Notes under the pieces: generated by a model
What the model was told of the DNA's origin: nothing
The model's database searches: none
What the model saw: only the letters and a program-made list of their open reading frames with translations
Program-made: the position numbers and the translations under genes
Part shown: in pieces, positions 25,757 through 34,868 of the stretch
How positions within the stretch are numbered: position 1 is the stretch's first letter
How the letters are laid out: each line of letters opens with the position of its first letter
NCBI GenBank assembly: GCA_039800005.1
Contig: JBDLRN010000031.1
Coordinates: forward strand, 1-64,000
Reading direction: 5' to 3'
DNA length: 64,000 bases
Source of the DNA: Casp-actino8 sp039800005
Lineage (GTDB): Bacteria > Actinomycetota > Acidimicrobiia > Acidimicrobiales > Ilumatobacteraceae

Positions 25757-26653
25757 GTGGCGAGTGCTCCGTCCGGGTCCGGGACGATTCGTACGGCGGT
25801 GATCCCCGCCGCCGGTCAAGGCACGCGCATGTTGCCGGCCACCAAGGCGGTACCGAAGGAGTTGCTGCCGATCGGTGAGATGCCGGCCCTCCAGTTGGTG
25901 ATCGACGAGGCCGTCGGGGCCGGTGTCGATCATGTGGTGGTTGTCACGAGTGCCGACAAGCCGGCGGTGGAGAGCTATTTCACGCGCACTGCGTGGGTCG
26001 AGGAGTCGCTCGACCGTCAGGGTCGTACTCGAGTCGCCGATCTCCTGCGTCGTTACGGCGACTCGGTTCGCGTGTCGTTCGTGACCCAGGATCGTCCGCG
26101 TGGACTCGGCCACGCCATCGGCTGCGCGGCACCGGTGGTCGGTGATCAGCCGTTCTTCGTGCTGTTGCCCGACGAACTGATGGCCGATTCGTCGTTGCTC
26201 GTCGATCTCGGCCGTGTGCTGGCGGCGACCGGTCGTCCGGCGATCGCGTTGAAGCGCGTCCCACGCGACGATGTGGCGCGCTACGGCGTCATCGAGCCGG
26301 CAGGTGACGAAGCGCCAGTCGGGGGAGTGGCGGCTCTCCCGTTCCGTCACGTGGTCGAGAAGCCGGCGGTGGCCGAGGCACCCAGTGATCTCGTCATCAT
26401 CGGGCGTTACGCGCTCACGCCCGACATCTTCGATCGCATCGACGGGTTGAGCGCCAGTTCGTCCGGCGAGATCCAACTGACCGATGCCCTCGTCGACCAT
26501 TCCGCAGGCCACGCGTCCTTCGGTGTCGTTTCGCACATCGGTCGTCGCGACATCGGGTATCCGCTCGGGTGGTTCCAGGCGGTGGTGGAGTCGGGTCTGC
26601 GCCATCCGGAACTCGGTCCCGAGTTCCGTCGTTGGCTCCGCGACCAGCTCTAG
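25757..26653 (+). CDS. galU: UTP-glucose-1-phosphate uridylyltransferase
   Basis: Makes UDP-glucose for envelope polysaccharides. The 298-residue product starts with AVIPAAGQGTRMLPATK (14-30), the nucleotidyltransferase nucleotide-binding loop, and has VEKPAV and the GRYALTPDIFD block of the GalU family. The GTG at 25757 gives a length typical of the family; the divergent FmdB-like gene begins 36 bases away. The stop overlaps the stop of the convergent glycolipid-binding-domain gene: CTAG at 26650-26653 serves both strands. Confidence 0.93.
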   Translation: MASAPSGSGTIRTAVIPAAGQGTRMLPATKAVPKELLPIGEMPALQLVIDEAVGAGVDHVVVVTSADKPAVESYFTRTAWVEESLDRQGRTRVADLLRRYGDSVRVSFVTQDRPRGLGHAIGCAAPVVGDQPFFVLLPDELMADSSLLVDLGRVLAATGRPAIALKRVPRDDVARYGVIEPAGDEAPVGGVAALPFRHVVEKPAVAEAPSDLVIIGRYALTPDIFDRIDGLSASSSGEIQLTDALVDHSAGHASFGVVSHIGRRDIGYPLGWFQAVVESGLRHPELGPEFRRWLRDQL

Positions 26654-27219
26654 ACGCGTCGGAAGTGGCCCGGTAGGTCGAGAACCAGTCCGTAGTCGTC
26701 GACCTCGAAGTCGTGCGCCGGCCCTCCGTCGTCGCGTCGGACGTTCCAACGGCGTCGGTCGAGACGCGTGTACTCGATGCGAGTGCGGAGAATGGCCAGA
26801 GTCTCGGTGTCGACCGTGACCGACTCGACGCCGGCCGACTCGCCGACGTCGAGTCGAAGGCGGCGAACGGCCATGGTCCGCGTGAACGGGCTGCAGAGCA
26901 GATCGATGTCGTGGCACCCGGCCAAGTCGTGACGCTCCGAGCCGTTCACCTCGCCCCAGCGCCCCCGACCGTCGTTGGCCAACCACAGATCGGGGTCGTC
27001 CATGTCGCGGAACAGGAGCATCTGTTGCAGTTGCCACGACGCAGTGAAGCGAAAGACGTATTGGACGTCGGCTCCGCGCACGAGTCCATCAGCCGTCCAG
27101 GCCTCGTTCTCGAAGCGCAGCGTCAACGTCTCGGATCCGGAACCGTCCTCGGTGATCCACTCGACGGACATGCCGTCCAGCGGAAGGACTCGACATCCGT
27201 CGTGCTCGCCCGAACCCAT
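26650..27219 (-). CDS. Putative glycolipid-binding domain protein
   Basis: A 189-residue cytosolic protein with features of the putative glycolipid-binding family (COG3554-like): WQLQQMLLFRDMDDPDLWLANDGRGRWGEVNG in the middle (quoted pieces: DPDLWLANDGRGRW) and CHDIDLLCSPFTRTM followed by a beta-rich C-terminus. The family has a duplicated beta-barrel fold; its ligand in bacteria is not established. It is read toward galU and shares the CTAG stop overlap with it. It interrupts an otherwise one-direction galU-moeA neighbourhood. Confidence 0.72.
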   Translation of the reverse strand: MGSGEHDGCRVLPLDGMSVEWITEDGSGSETLTLRFENEAWTADGLVRGADVQYVFRFTASWQLQQMLLFRDMDDPDLWLANDGRGRWGEVNGSERHDLAGCHDIDLLCSPFTRTMAVRRLRLDVGESAGVESVTVDTETLAILRTRIEYTRLDRRRWNVRRDDGGPAHDFEVDDYGLVLDLPGHFRRV

Positions 27220-27265
27220 GCGTCGAGTGTGCCACCGTCCGAGGCGAACCGGTACCGTCGTCGCC

Positions 27266-28519
27266 ATGATGCCGATCGAAGAAGCACATCGCGTCGTTCT
27301 CGACGGATGCTCGGCGCTCCCTGAGATCGAATTGCACGTCGACGACTCGATCGGCTGCGTTCTCGCCATCTCGGCCGTGGCCGCCGAGGACGTGCCACCG
27401 TTCGCGAACACCGCCGTCGACGGTTACGCGGTTCGCGCATCCGACACATCGGGAGCAGGCGATCAGCCGGTCGCGCTCGCCGTGGTCGGTGAAGTGGCCG
27501 CCGGAGCTCGCGGTGACACCGAGTTGGGTCCGGGCGAAGCGGTGCGCATCATGACCGGGGCGCCGGTTCCGCCAGGCGCCGACGCCATCGTCATGGTCGA
27601 GGACACGTCCTTCGAGGGTGATCGCACGATCTTCGACGGTTCGCAGACGGTGTTGGTTCGCCGAGCGGTGACGGCCGGATCCGCGATTCGCAACGCGGGT
27701 GACGACGTGCGAGCGGGCGAGGTCGTCTTCGAACCGGGGACGGAGATCACGCCGGCCGTGGCCGGAGTGCTGGCCAGTATCAACGTCCGGCGACCGCGCG
27801 TGGTGCGCCGACCGCGAGTCGCAGTTCTCTCCACGGGTGACGAGTTGATCGATGACGGCTCTCCGCTCGAACCCGGTCAGATCCGCGAGAGCAACCGTGT
27901 CATGTTGCTCGGACTCGTGTCCCGAGCCGGTTGCACCCCGGTCGACTTCGGCATCGTGCGCGACGACGAGGTGGCTCTCGAACAGACGTTGCGACTGGCG
28001 GCCGCTGAATGCGACGCCGTGGTGACGAGTGGCGGAGTCAGCATGGGCGACTACGACGTCGTCAAGGCGGTGTTGTCGCGCATCGCACGGATGCAGTGGA
28101 TGCAAATCGCCATCAAACCGGCCAAACCGTTCGCCTTCGGACTCTTGTCGCGTCGCGACGGGCGAGATATTCCGGTCTTCGGCCTCCCCGGTAATCCGGT
28201 GAGTTCGCTGGTGAGTTTCGAACTCCTGGCCCGACCGGCCCTTCGCAAGATGGCCGGTCATCGCCCCGAGACATGGGACCGTCCTCGAGTGCTGGCCGTG
28301 GCCGACGCCGGTTTGCGCCGCCAGCCCGACGGCAAGGTCCATTTCCAGCGCGTCGTGACCCGATTCGGCGTCGACGGCCGCGTTCACGCCACCCCGGTCG
28401 CCGCGCAGGGCAGTCACCAGTTGGCGGCCACGGCGCTGGCCACCGGACTCGCCGCCGTCCCGGACGGGAGCGGAGTCCCGGAGGGTGGCGACGTCGAGGT
28501 TCTGCTCATCCACGACTGA
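27266..28519 (+). CDS. moeA: Molybdotransferase MoeA / gephyrin-like Glp
   Basis: A 417-residue enzyme that inserts molybdate into adenylylated molybdopterin. PPFANTAVDGYA at 44-55, IMTGAPVPPGADAIV near 95-109, STGDEL at 189-194 and the SGGVSMGDYD loop at 255-264 are classical MoeA features. It sits between galU and moaA, with a SepX/GlpR-like membrane gene downstream. In Corynebacterium the equivalent protein (Glp) with GlpR takes part in cell division; whether this copy is enzymatic, divisional or both cannot be decided. ATG at 27266 or 27269 are both possible starts. Confidence 0.9.
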   Translation: MMPIEEAHRVVLDGCSALPEIELHVDDSIGCVLAISAVAAEDVPPFANTAVDGYAVRASDTSGAGDQPVALAVVGEVAAGARGDTELGPGEAVRIMTGAPVPPGADAIVMVEDTSFEGDRTIFDGSQTVLVRRAVTAGSAIRNAGDDVRAGEVVFEPGTEITPAVAGVLASINVRRPRVVRRPRVAVLSTGDELIDDGSPLEPGQIRESNRVMLLGLVSRAGCTPVDFGIVRDDEVALEQTLRLAAAECDAVVTSGGVSMGDYDVVKAVLSRIARMQWMQIAIKPAKPFAFGLLSRRDGRDIPVFGLPGNPVSSLVSFELLARPALRKMAGHRPETWDRPRVLAVADAGLRRQPDGKVHFQRVVTRFGVDGRVHATPVAAQGSHQLAATALATGLAAVPDGSGVPEGGDVEVLLIHD

Positions 28520-28585
28520 CGCGCCGTTCTCGGCGGGCTCGACCTCGGCCGAACGCTCATCGCTCACCACGCCTATCCTTGGCGT

Positions 28586-29606
<1,021 letters not shown>

Positions 29607-29614
<8 letters not shown>

Positions 29615-30131
29615 CGAGGTGAGCCAGGAGATCGGTCCGCAGGACGACGGCGAGCACCCCTTCACGCACCTCGATCGGGCCGGGCGGGCCCGCATGGTCG
29701 ACGTGACGCCCAAGGAACCCACTCATCGGCGGGCCGTGGCGCGCTGCAAGGTGTTCATGACCCCGGCGACGGCGTCGGCCATCGCCACACGCGAGGTCGC
29801 CAAAGGTGACGTCCTCGCCGTGGCGCGGGTGGCCGGGATCCAGGCCGCCAAGCGCACCAGCGACATGATTCCGCTGTGTCACCCGTTGTTGGTGGGAGCG
29901 GTCACGATCGATTTCGAAATCGCCGACGATCACGTGGTGATCGAAGCGCAGGTCGACACGGTCGAGCGCACGGGGGTGGAGATGGAGGCCCTTCACGCCT
30001 GCTCGGTGGCGGCCCTGACCATCTACGACATGTGCAAGTCGGCCGATCGGGGCATGGTGATCGGCGAGATGGCTCTGTGGGAGAAGACTGGAGGCCGTTC
30101 GGGTGTCTATCGACGCCCTGACCAGGCCTGA
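29607..30131 (+). CDS. moaC: Cyclic pyranopterin monophosphate synthase MoaC
   Basis: Second step of molybdenum cofactor synthesis. The 174-residue product has MVDVTPKEPTHRRAVA, the central MIPLCHPLLVG block and ERTGVEMEALHACSVAALTIYDM, matching MoaC throughout. GTG at 29607 overlaps the end of moaA; a second GTG at 29619 with a weak ribosome-binding sequence is equally plausible and gives 170 residues. Translational coupling to moaA is likely either way. Confidence 0.94.
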
Positions 30132-30321
30132 TACCCGGAATTGGCAGGACGCGAGTGGACCTCGAGGGACCGTGTCGGGGAGGACGGGGAGTCCGGGTGG
30201 CCCGAGTCACACCGATTCGACCCTGTCGGTCGTTGCGGTGTCCGTCATGAATGTTGCTAAATTGTAACGAAACGGGTTCGACCCAGCGTCAGCCCACGAG
30301 TGAGTCCAGGGGAGACATTCG
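30132..30321. promoter_or_regulatory. Leader region with AT-rich promoter-like patch
   Basis: This 190-base gap has one unusually AT-rich patch, TTGCTAAATTGTAACGAAA (about 30254-30272), in a GC-rich background. TTGCGG at 30233 and TAAATT at 30258 could be -35 and -10 hexamers for the membrane-protein gene at 30322, although the 19-base spacing is long. No other structure is evident. Confidence 0.35.
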
Positions 30322-30852
30322 GTGAGCAAGATCGTACTTCTCGTGGTGGGTGCGGCCTGGGCGGCCGTTCTGATCCCGCCGCTGGTGCGTGGTCGCTCGG
30401 AGAACCGTCCGCATTCCTCGGTCGTCGACTTCCGTCGTCAGCTCTCGACCTTGCAGCGCTCGGCTCCGTATCGCGGTGGCGCTCCTCTGCGTGTGGCTCG
30501 CCCCTTGGCCCCGTCGCCATCCCGTCCGACCGCGTCTCGTCCGATCTCTGCTCACCACGGCGGCTCACGACAGAACCTCGGCGCGGCGTCGCTCGGTTCG
30601 CGTTCGGTCGGCACCCGTGGAGTGAGTCGGGCCCACCTCGTGCGGCAGCGTCGTCAGAACGTGGTGTTGAGCCTGACGTTGCTCACTCTCGGATCGGCTT
30701 TCATCGCCTTCACCACCAAGAGCGACCTGTTCATCTACGTCTTCGTGCTCGCGGCCATGGCCCTGGTCGGGTATTGCTACAAGTTGGCGCAGATTCGTCG
30801 CTACCAGTCGGTGACCCAGTCGTACCGTCGCGACTGGATCCGAGCGGCCTGA
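30322..30852 (+). CDS. SepX/GlpR-like three-TM membrane protein
   Basis: A 176-residue membrane protein: a first membrane helix at about 3-21 (IVLLVVGAAWAAVLIPPLV), a basic, Pro/Ser-rich cytosolic linker of some 90 residues, then two tightly spaced helices at about 113-131 and 135-153 with a short loop, and a basic tail. That layout is the one of actinobacterial SepX (Streptomyces) and GlpR (Corynebacterium), which act in division and bind the gephyrin-like Glp. Location downstream of galU and moeA matches the mycobacterial order ending in Rv0996. The start GTG (30322) follows CAGGGGAGA. Confidence 0.68.
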   Translation: MSKIVLLVVGAAWAAVLIPPLVRGRSENRPHSSVVDFRRQLSTLQRSAPYRGGAPLRVARPLAPSPSRPTASRPISAHHGGSRQNLGAASLGSRSVGTRGVSRAHLVRQRRQNVVLSLTLLTLGSAFIAFTTKSDLFIYVFVLAAMALVGYCYKLAQIRRYQSVTQSYRRDWIRAA

Positions 30853-30895
30853 CGGCCGGTAGAGTTCTGCGTCGCCGGTTCGCCGGTGCACCCTC

Positions 30896-30968
30896 GGGGG
30901 TGTAGCTCAGTTGGCAGAGCGCAACAATCGCACTGTTGAGGCCAGGGGTTCAATTCCCCTCACCTCCA
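30896..30968 (+). tRNA. tRNA-Ala (anticodon CGC)
   Basis: A complete 73-base cloverleaf: acceptor GGGGGTG/CACCTCC, D arm GCTC...GAGC, anticodon stem CAACA/TGTTG with loop ATCGCAC (anticodon CGC), five-base variable loop, T arm AGGGG TTCAATT CCCCT. Position 3-70 is the G-U wobble pair that marks alanine tRNAs. The 3' CCA is not encoded. Confidence 0.95.
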
Positions 30969-30977
30969 CCCGGGATC

Positions 30978-31003
30978 GACCCGAGTGCTTCGGCACTCGG
31001 GTC
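30978..31003 (+). terminator. Terminator hairpin after tRNA-Ala
   Basis: GACCCGAGTGC, tetraloop TTCG, GCACTCGGGTC form a perfect 11-bp stem followed by GTTT. It starts ten bases after the tRNA and probably ends its transcript. The U tract is short. Confidence 0.8.
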
Positions 31004-31072
31004 GTTTGATTCCTGCGGCGTCGCGATGTCTCGGACAGTTCATCGTCGCCGGGTCGACGACTCGTCAATCCA

Positions 31073-31714
31073 TCAGCCCTCGATCGGGATGGGGTCGCCG
31101 GTCTGTTCGCGGATCGTGAGTGACATGTAGAGGCGAAATCGTTTCCCGTATTCATCATTTCGCTCACGCCAATAGGCGCGGAATATCGGAGAGCAGGCTT
31201 GGTATTCGAACCACTTGCTCCATCCGCCGAAGTCGACCGAAGGAATTCTCCTGAGCGTGTACGAGCGTCCCTTGTCGTGCGCCTCGAAAAGGCTTCTCAT
31301 GAATGATCCAAGGATCTCCACCAGGATCATCTGTTGGGCCTTCTCGTCTTCGGTGAGCTGCGTCTCTTTGAGATGACGCCAGTCATGAACGCCAAGGGTC
31401 GGATACTGCAGTGCCAAAGCCATGAAATCGCGATACTTCTGATCCAGTTCGCTGTACATCGCCCGCCTTCGGTCGCGTCGCTCGATGTGTTTGTTGATGG
31501 AGAAACCGAATATCGCGATCGGAATACCGAGCGCCGTGGCCCAGTTGGCGTAATCGTTGATTGTCACGTGGAACCCCCGACGGAAGTATTGCTGACTCTC
31601 GAGGGCCCGACGGCACAACTTCTCAACGTTCCGATCCTTGTCGTCGACGAGTCGATCGAACTCCGTCCGAGCATTGGTTCTGGGGCCGAACGGATCGTCG
31701 CCAATCCTCTGCAT
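31073..31714 (-). CDS. Orphan hypothetical with one membrane segment; low GC
   Basis: I do not recognise this 213-residue protein. It has one hydrophobic segment (WATALGIPIAIFGFSI, near residues 50-66) after a polar N-terminal helix. A charged cytosolic domain of about 140 residues follows, ending in aromatic-rich motifs (GGWSKWFEYQ, FRAYWRERNDEYGKRF). Three sampled 60-base lines inside it are about 50, 52 and 58 percent GC, against 60 percent or more next to it, suggesting transfer. It stands alone between a tRNA and a CoA transferase. ATG at 31714 is chosen; GTG at 31759 would add 15 residues. Confidence 0.65.
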   Translation of the reverse strand: MQRIGDDPFGPRTNARTEFDRLVDDKDRNVEKLCRRALESQQYFRRGFHVTINDYANWATALGIPIAIFGFSINKHIERRDRRRAMYSELDQKYRDFMALALQYPTLGVHDWRHLKETQLTEDEKAQQMILVEILGSFMRSLFEAHDKGRSYTLRRIPSVDFGGWSKWFEYQACSPIFRAYWRERNDEYGKRFRLYMSLTIREQTGDPIPIEG

Positions 31715-31774
31715 CGAGCGTTTCTCGCGTCGGTGACCTCGGAGTCGACGTCGTGACACGTGCCCAATCGCCGT

Positions 31775-31794
31775 GATCGACCCCCCTCGGGTCG
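31775..31794. repeat. Short inverted repeat resembling the tRNA-side terminator
   Basis: GATCGACCC, two bases, CTCGGGTCG. The same two 9-mers bracket the terminator at 30974-31004 with 13 bases between them. The two copies flank the low-GC orphan gene. Confidence 0.5.
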
Positions 31795-31838
31795 CCCGAA
31801 TTTCCAGGATCGAACCCGCCCACGACTAGGTTCGGCGC

Positions 31839-33050
31839 ATGTCCGGCCCGCTCGCAGGTGTCAAGGTCGTCGAACTCGGCCTGTGGATCGCGGGTCCGGC
31901 CGCCAGTGGCATCCTCGGCGACTGGGGAGCCGACGTGGTGAAGATCGAGCCGCTCCGTGGCGATCCATCCCGGCTCTTCCAGCGCATGTTGAGCCGGAAC
32001 AAGAACGACAATCCGATCTTCGAACTCGACAACCGCAACAAGCGTGGTGTGGCCCTCGACATCGGCACCGACGAGGGTCGGGAGATCGCCCGTGATCTGG
32101 TGCGACGAGCCGACGTGTTCGTGACCAACGCACGAGTGCCGGCGGTCGAACGAGCCGGCCTCGACTACGAGAGCGTGCGGGCGATCAACCCGCGAATCGT
32201 CTACGCGCACGTGACCGGTTACGGACTCGACGGTCCCGACGTCGACCGGCCCGGCTTCGACATCGCGGCGTACTGGGCGCGGTCGGGAATGGCTCACTTG
32301 CACACGTCCGAGAACGGCGATCCGCCCATCGCCCGCGGTGGTCTCGGTGATCATCCGACCGGAATGGCGACGGCCGGTGGCATCGTCGCTGCCTTGTTCG
32401 CCCGCGAACGAACTGGTGAGGGACAAATGCTGTCGACGTCGCTGTATCGCAACGGGGTGTACGCGATGGGCTACGACTTGAGTCTGCAGTTGAGTTGGGG
32501 GCGGTGTCCGCCGGTGGCCGAACACGCCTCGGCGCCGTCGCCGACGGCCAACAGCTATCGAACGCTCGACGGCCGTCGTTTCTGGGCGGTGGGAGTGGAG
32601 GCCGAACGTCACTGGCCGCCGCTGGCGCGTGTGGCCGGACACCCGGAGTGGATCGACGATCCGCGTTTCGTCACCGCAGCCGATCGTGCGATCAACGCGC
32701 GTGAACTGATCGCTCTGCTCGACGAAGTGTTCGCCTCCCGCACCCTCGCCGACTGGGTCGCCGTCTTCGCGACCGAGCCCGACATGTTCTGGGCTCCGCA
32801 GGCGACTCCCGACGAGGTGGTGGCCGATCCGCAACTGCGCGCGGCGGGCGGACTGATCGAGGTCCCACATGACGGTGGCGCCACCACCATGATCTCGTCG
32901 CCGATCGACTTCCACGGAACCCCGGGTGAGCCCCGTTCTCGGGCACCGCGTCTCGGACAACACACGCGTCCGGTGCTCGTCGAACTCGGATACGACGATG
33001 CGACGATCGACGCATTGGCCGAGCGGGGAGTGATCAGGATCGAGAACTGA
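31839..33050 (+). CDS. CaiB/BaiF-type (family III) CoA transferase
   Basis: A 403-residue acyl-CoA transferase moving CoA between carboxylic acids. The N-terminal LAGVKVVELGLWIAGPAASGILGDWGADVVKIE (quoted core: GDWGADVVKIE) and the later RPGFDIAAYWARSGM with its catalytic Asp are diagnostic. The acids it uses are unknown. ATG at 31839 gives a normal start; it is convergent with the following phosphatase gene and opens a block of lipid and CoA genes. Confidence 0.88.
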   Translation: MSGPLAGVKVVELGLWIAGPAASGILGDWGADVVKIEPLRGDPSRLFQRMLSRNKNDNPIFELDNRNKRGVALDIGTDEGREIARDLVRRADVFVTNARVPAVERAGLDYESVRAINPRIVYAHVTGYGLDGPDVDRPGFDIAAYWARSGMAHLHTSENGDPPIARGGLGDHPTGMATAGGIVAALFARERTGEGQMLSTSLYRNGVYAMGYDLSLQLSWGRCPPVAEHASAPSPTANSYRTLDGRRFWAVGVEAERHWPPLARVAGHPEWIDDPRFVTAADRAINARELIALLDEVFASRTLADWVAVFATEPDMFWAPQATPDEVVADPQLRAAGGLIEVPHDGGATTMISSPIDFHGTPGEPRSRAPRLGQHTRPVLVELGYDDATIDALAERGVIRIEN

Positions 33051-33052
33051 GG

Positions 33053-33562
33053 TCAAGCGGGCGGTCGAAGCCGGTCGACCACTCGGTCCACCAGATCGAC
33101 CACGTCGTACACGCAGGTGACGAAGTCCTCGAGCTCCCCGCCGCCCGGGTCGATCACTTCCTCCCATGGTTCGAGTTCGACGTTGTGCAGGTCGAGTCGT
33201 CCGACACGTTCCACGAGCGGTCCGTCGGATCCGAGATCTCGCACGAGTCGACGCAATGTCGCCGTGCGGGGTGACACGTCGGGATGTTCCCGTCGGATCC
33301 ACTGCACGTGTTCGGGTGCCAGCCCGATCACCAGATCGGCGGCGTCGACGTGTTCGCGGGTGATCTGTTTGCTGCGATGGTGACGGGCTTCGAGGCCGAC
33401 GCGGGAAAGGGCCTCGCGGGTGCGCCAGCTGATCGGCTGTCCGTCCACGCTGAAGGTTCCGGCGGTGACGATCGAGAGACGTGGTTCACGGTCGACCAGA
33501 GCGGCCCCGGCCATCACCGATCGGGCGGCGTTGCCGGTGCAGATGACCAGCAGATTCGACAT
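33053..33562 (-). CDS. Low-molecular-weight protein tyrosine phosphatase family
   Basis: A 169-residue phosphatase-fold protein. The P-loop CTGNAARS puts the nucleophile at Cys8 and the arginine at Arg14. A later VIDPGGGELEDF block holds the candidate general acid Asp, altered from the usual DP-Y/W context. Arsenate reductase is an alternative because the folds are shared. ATG at 33562 places the P-loop at the usual distance from the start; GTG at 33577 is possible and nearly meets the stop of the upstream gene. Confidence 0.78.
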   Translation of the reverse strand: MSNLLVICTGNAARSVMAGAALVDREPRLSIVTAGTFSVDGQPISWRTREALSRVGLEARHHRSKQITREHVDAADLVIGLAPEHVQWIRREHPDVSPRTATLRRLVRDLGSDGPLVERVGRLDLHNVELEPWEEVIDPGGGELEDFVTCVYDVVDLVDRVVDRLRPPA

Positions 33563-33578
33563 GTCGTGCGACGACACG

Positions 33579-33968
33579 TCACCGAGACGCGCGAAGCGGA
33601 GCCATGGCGGCCGGATCGATGTACTCGTCGAGGCTCGTGATGAGTCCCTCGTCGTTCAGGTGCACGATCATGCACGAATGCGCGCGCAGTACGCCGCCGG
33701 GGGCGGTGCCGGTGATGGCGGCCTGCCACACCCAGCCGTCCTCGGTGCAGGAGAACGAGCGAGTCTCCCAACGCAGATCGGGGATCTGGCGATGCATCCA
33801 CTCGAGAGTCTTGCCGGTGCCCGCGTACTCGATGGTCAGGTCGTCGAAGTTGTGCCACACCGTCGCGCCCGGCACGCACATGGACATGGTGACGTCGGCT
33901 CGCCCGGCGTTGGTGGCTTCGGCGAAGCGACGATGATGGTCGGTCAGGAACTCGATGGAATGCGACAT
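33579..33968 (-). CDS. SnoaL/NTF2-like protein
   Basis: A 129-residue alpha+beta barrel of the NTF2/SnoaL superfamily: an N-terminal helix (FLTDHHRRFAEATNAG), a VWHNFDD strand and the DEYIDPAAM ending typical of the fold. Such proteins bind small hydrophobic molecules and some are isomerases or cyclases. Function cannot be assigned. It lies 12 bases downstream of the SDR gene on the same strand and probably shares its transcript. Confidence 0.78.
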   Translation of the reverse strand: MSHSIEFLTDHHRRFAEATNAGRADVTMSMCVPGATVWHNFDDLTIEYAGTGKTLEWMHRQIPDLRWETRSFSCTEDGWVWQAAITGTAPGGVLRAHSCMIVHLNDEGLITSLDEYIDPAAMAPLRASR

Positions 33969-33980
33969 GGTCTCTCCGGA

Positions 33981-34763
33981 TCAGGTGGGAACACCGCCGT
34001 CGACGGTGAAGACGGCTCCCGTGGTGTAGGTGGATGCATCACTCGCCAGGAAGAGGGCGGCGCCCACGATCTCGTGGGGTTCACCGACTCGTCGCAGCGC
34101 GATCCGCTTCATGGCTTGGTCGACCAGTTCCCAGTTCCAGGCCTTGCTGATGTCGGTGCGGAACGAGCCCGGCATGATGCAGTTGACGCGGACGTGCGGC
34201 CCGAAGGTCTGCGCGAAGCCGATGGTCAGGGCGTTCAGCCCGGCTTTGGCAGCGGTGTAGGGGATCACGTCGGGAGTGGGATGGATCGCGGCGATGCTCG
34301 AGATGTTGACGATCGAACCCGATCGTCCGATCTCGCGTGCCCGCTCGGCCATACGGGTGCCGAGCAGGGCCGTGAGTCGGAACGGCCCCTTCAGGTTGAG
34401 GCCGATCACCGAATCCCAGAGACGTTCGTCGACGGCGGCGATCGATTCGTACATCGGTGACTTACCGGCGTTGTTGACCAGGACGTCGACGCCGCCCAGT
34501 TCGTCCCAGGCCACCTCGGCCAGACGGTCGACCTCGTCCCAGCGGCCGACGTGGCACGCGTGCACGTGTACGGGTCGGCCGGTCTCGGCGGCGATCTCGT
34601 CGGCGGTCTTCTGACACGATTCGAGGGACCGGCTGGCGATCATCACGTCGGCTCCGGCGAGGGCGAAGGCGCGAGCCATCTCTCGACCGAGACCTCGGCT
34701 TCCGCCCGTGATCAGGGCTCGGCGACCCGTGAGGTCGAACAGGTCTCGAGGGTCGATCGCCAC
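33981..34763 (-). CDS. SDR family oxidoreductase
   Basis: A 260-residue classical SDR. TGGSRGLG lies near residue 20, NNAGKSPMYES near 97, the catalytic tetrad in SIVNISSIAAIHP and PYTAAKAGL, and the C-terminal FTVDGG. It has the gluconate/3-oxoacyl reductase-like pattern without a substrate signature. It heads a three-gene run with the NTF2-like and phosphatase genes. The upstream acyl-CoA dehydrogenase is divergent. Confidence 0.87.
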   Translation of the reverse strand: MAIDPRDLFDLTGRRALITGGSRGLGREMARAFALAGADVMIASRSLESCQKTADEIAAETGRPVHVHACHVGRWDEVDRLAEVAWDELGGVDVLVNNAGKSPMYESIAAVDERLWDSVIGLNLKGPFRLTALLGTRMAERAREIGRSGSIVNISSIAAIHPTPDVIPYTAAKAGLNALTIGFAQTFGPHVRVNCIMPGSFRTDISKAWNWELVDQAMKRIALRRVGEPHEIVGAALFLASDASTYTTGAVFTVDGGVPT

Positions 34764-34868
34764 GAGACGACTCTAGGAGACCGCTCGCGGCGTCCGTGGT
34801 GTCGCGTCGAGACGTGCGAGTCGGTCCGTGATTCTCCGAGTGCTCCTCCCGGTCGCAAGAATGGGAGC

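Noticed and set aside
25721..27037. Long upstream extension of the FmdB-like frame
   Set aside because: It is antisense to galU and the MPTYVYKF start at 25720 is the family's normal N-terminus.
30896..31850. Integrated element with tRNA-derived att sites
   Set aside because: No copy of the tRNA 3' end and no integrase were found; only the short GATCGACCC/CTCGGGTCG similarity remains.
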